Shown: piece after piece, positions 9,945-10,152 of the stretch
Position numbering within the stretch: the first letter of the stretch is position 1
Layout of the letters: the number at the start of each line of letters is the position of its first letter
The notes under the pieces: generated by a model
Told to the model about the DNA's origin: nothing
The model's database searches: none
The model's input: the letters and a program-made list of their open reading frames with translations, nothing else
Source of the DNA: Holophagales bacterium
Lineage (GTDB): Bacteria; Acidobacteriota; Holophagae; Holophagales; Holophagaceae
Direction of reading: 5' to 3'
DNA length: 10,152 nucleotides
Assembly (NCBI GenBank): GCA_031283145.1
Contig: JAITCJ010000068.1
Span: 1 to 10,152, forward strand
Made by a program: the position numbers and the translations under genes

Positions 9945-10152
9945 TTACAGCGGCACAGGTTTTTCAAAAAAGGGGGCAGCAGCTTTCTCCAAGCATTTCT
10001 GGACGGCGTCCTCAATGTCCTTGAGAGTGCGGCAATATCTGTTCCGCAATGTATGACGCTTGAGCCACTGCCATAATCTCTCTACCGGATTCAGTTCTGG
10101 TGAGTAGGGCGGCAAATAAATAAGCTCAATGTTTTTTGGCACCCTCAAACCT
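9945..10152 (-). CDS. IS630-family transposase, C-terminal part, cut by the window edge
   Basis: Only the last 68 or so residues are visible; the frame stays open to the right edge, and the apparent start at 10148 is a TTG (Leu) inside the gene. The motif LPPYSPELNPVERLWQWLK is the hallmark of the IS630/Tc1-mariner type DDE domain (DDE_3), and the Glu of NPVE is expected to be the third catalytic acidic residue. The two catalytic Asp residues would be encoded beyond the window. The enzyme would cut and paste its element into TA sites. The visible part has no frameshift and ends in a normal TAA (9945-9947). Whether the element is intact cannot be judged. It lies tail-to-tail with thiC. Confidence 0.9.
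   Translation of the reverse strand, partial: GLRVPKNIELIYLPPYSPELNPVERLWQWLKRHTLRNRYCRTLKDIEDAVQKCLEKAAAPFFEKPVPL

Larger units (their letters stand above)
9909..10152 (-). mobile_element. 3' end of an IS630-family insertion sequence, partial
   Basis: The element is inferred from the transposase tail. Its outer boundary should lie between the thiC hairpin and the transposase stop, within about 9909-9944, probably beside a TA dinucleotide; several are present (for example at 9912-9915). The terminal inverted repeat cannot be identified because the other end is outside the window, so the left coordinate is a guess. Confidence 0.5.

Overview
The window carries five protein-coding genes plus the tail of a transposase gene. 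It looks like a housekeeping region of a Gram-negative (diderm) bacterial chromosome of moderate GC content. The diderm reading rests on a signal-peptide protein that resembles the DUF3187 outer-membrane family. The long class II (adenosylcobalamin-dependent) ribonucleotide reductase and the secreted C69 dipeptidase are common in environmental phyla such as Acidobacteria and the PVC group, but the sequence alone does not fix the phylum.

Layout: (1) 1-1554, + strand, a transketolase gene that lacks about its first 149 codons because the window starts inside it. (2) 1554-2597, + strand, a DUF3187-like exported protein whose start overlaps the transketolase stop (TGATG), which suggests translational coupling. 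(3) 2598-2776, a 179-bp AT-rich gap with a palindrome beside a -35-like hexamer and a small hairpin. (4) 2777-6142, + strand, a complete class II ribonucleotide reductase with all catalytic cysteines. (5) 6178-7800, - strand, a secreted C69-family dipeptidase that converges on the reductase gene with only 35 bp between them. (6) 7801-8056, a 256-bp divergent control region with a 7+7 palindrome and a perfect 14-bp stem-loop. (7) 8057-9868, + strand, thiC (thiamin pyrimidine synthesis). (8) 9869-9944, a short gap with a weak hairpin and a tandem heptamer. (9) 9945-10152, - strand, the C-terminal end of an IS630-family transposase that runs off the right edge.

How the genes work together: transketolase (pentose phosphate pathway, a thiamin-diphosphate enzyme), ribonucleotide reductase (dNTP supply) and ThiC (thiamin precursor synthesis) are linked metabolically: the pentose phosphate pathway supplies ribose for nucleotides, and ThiC supplies part of the cofactor of transketolase. 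They are separate transcription units here and the proximity may be accidental. I see no CRISPR array, tRNA, rRNA, phage gene, toxin-antitoxin or defence system. No convincing undescribed multi-gene system is present. The most curious non-coding item is the perfect stem-loop bounded by TA dinucleotides between the dipeptidase gene and thiC.
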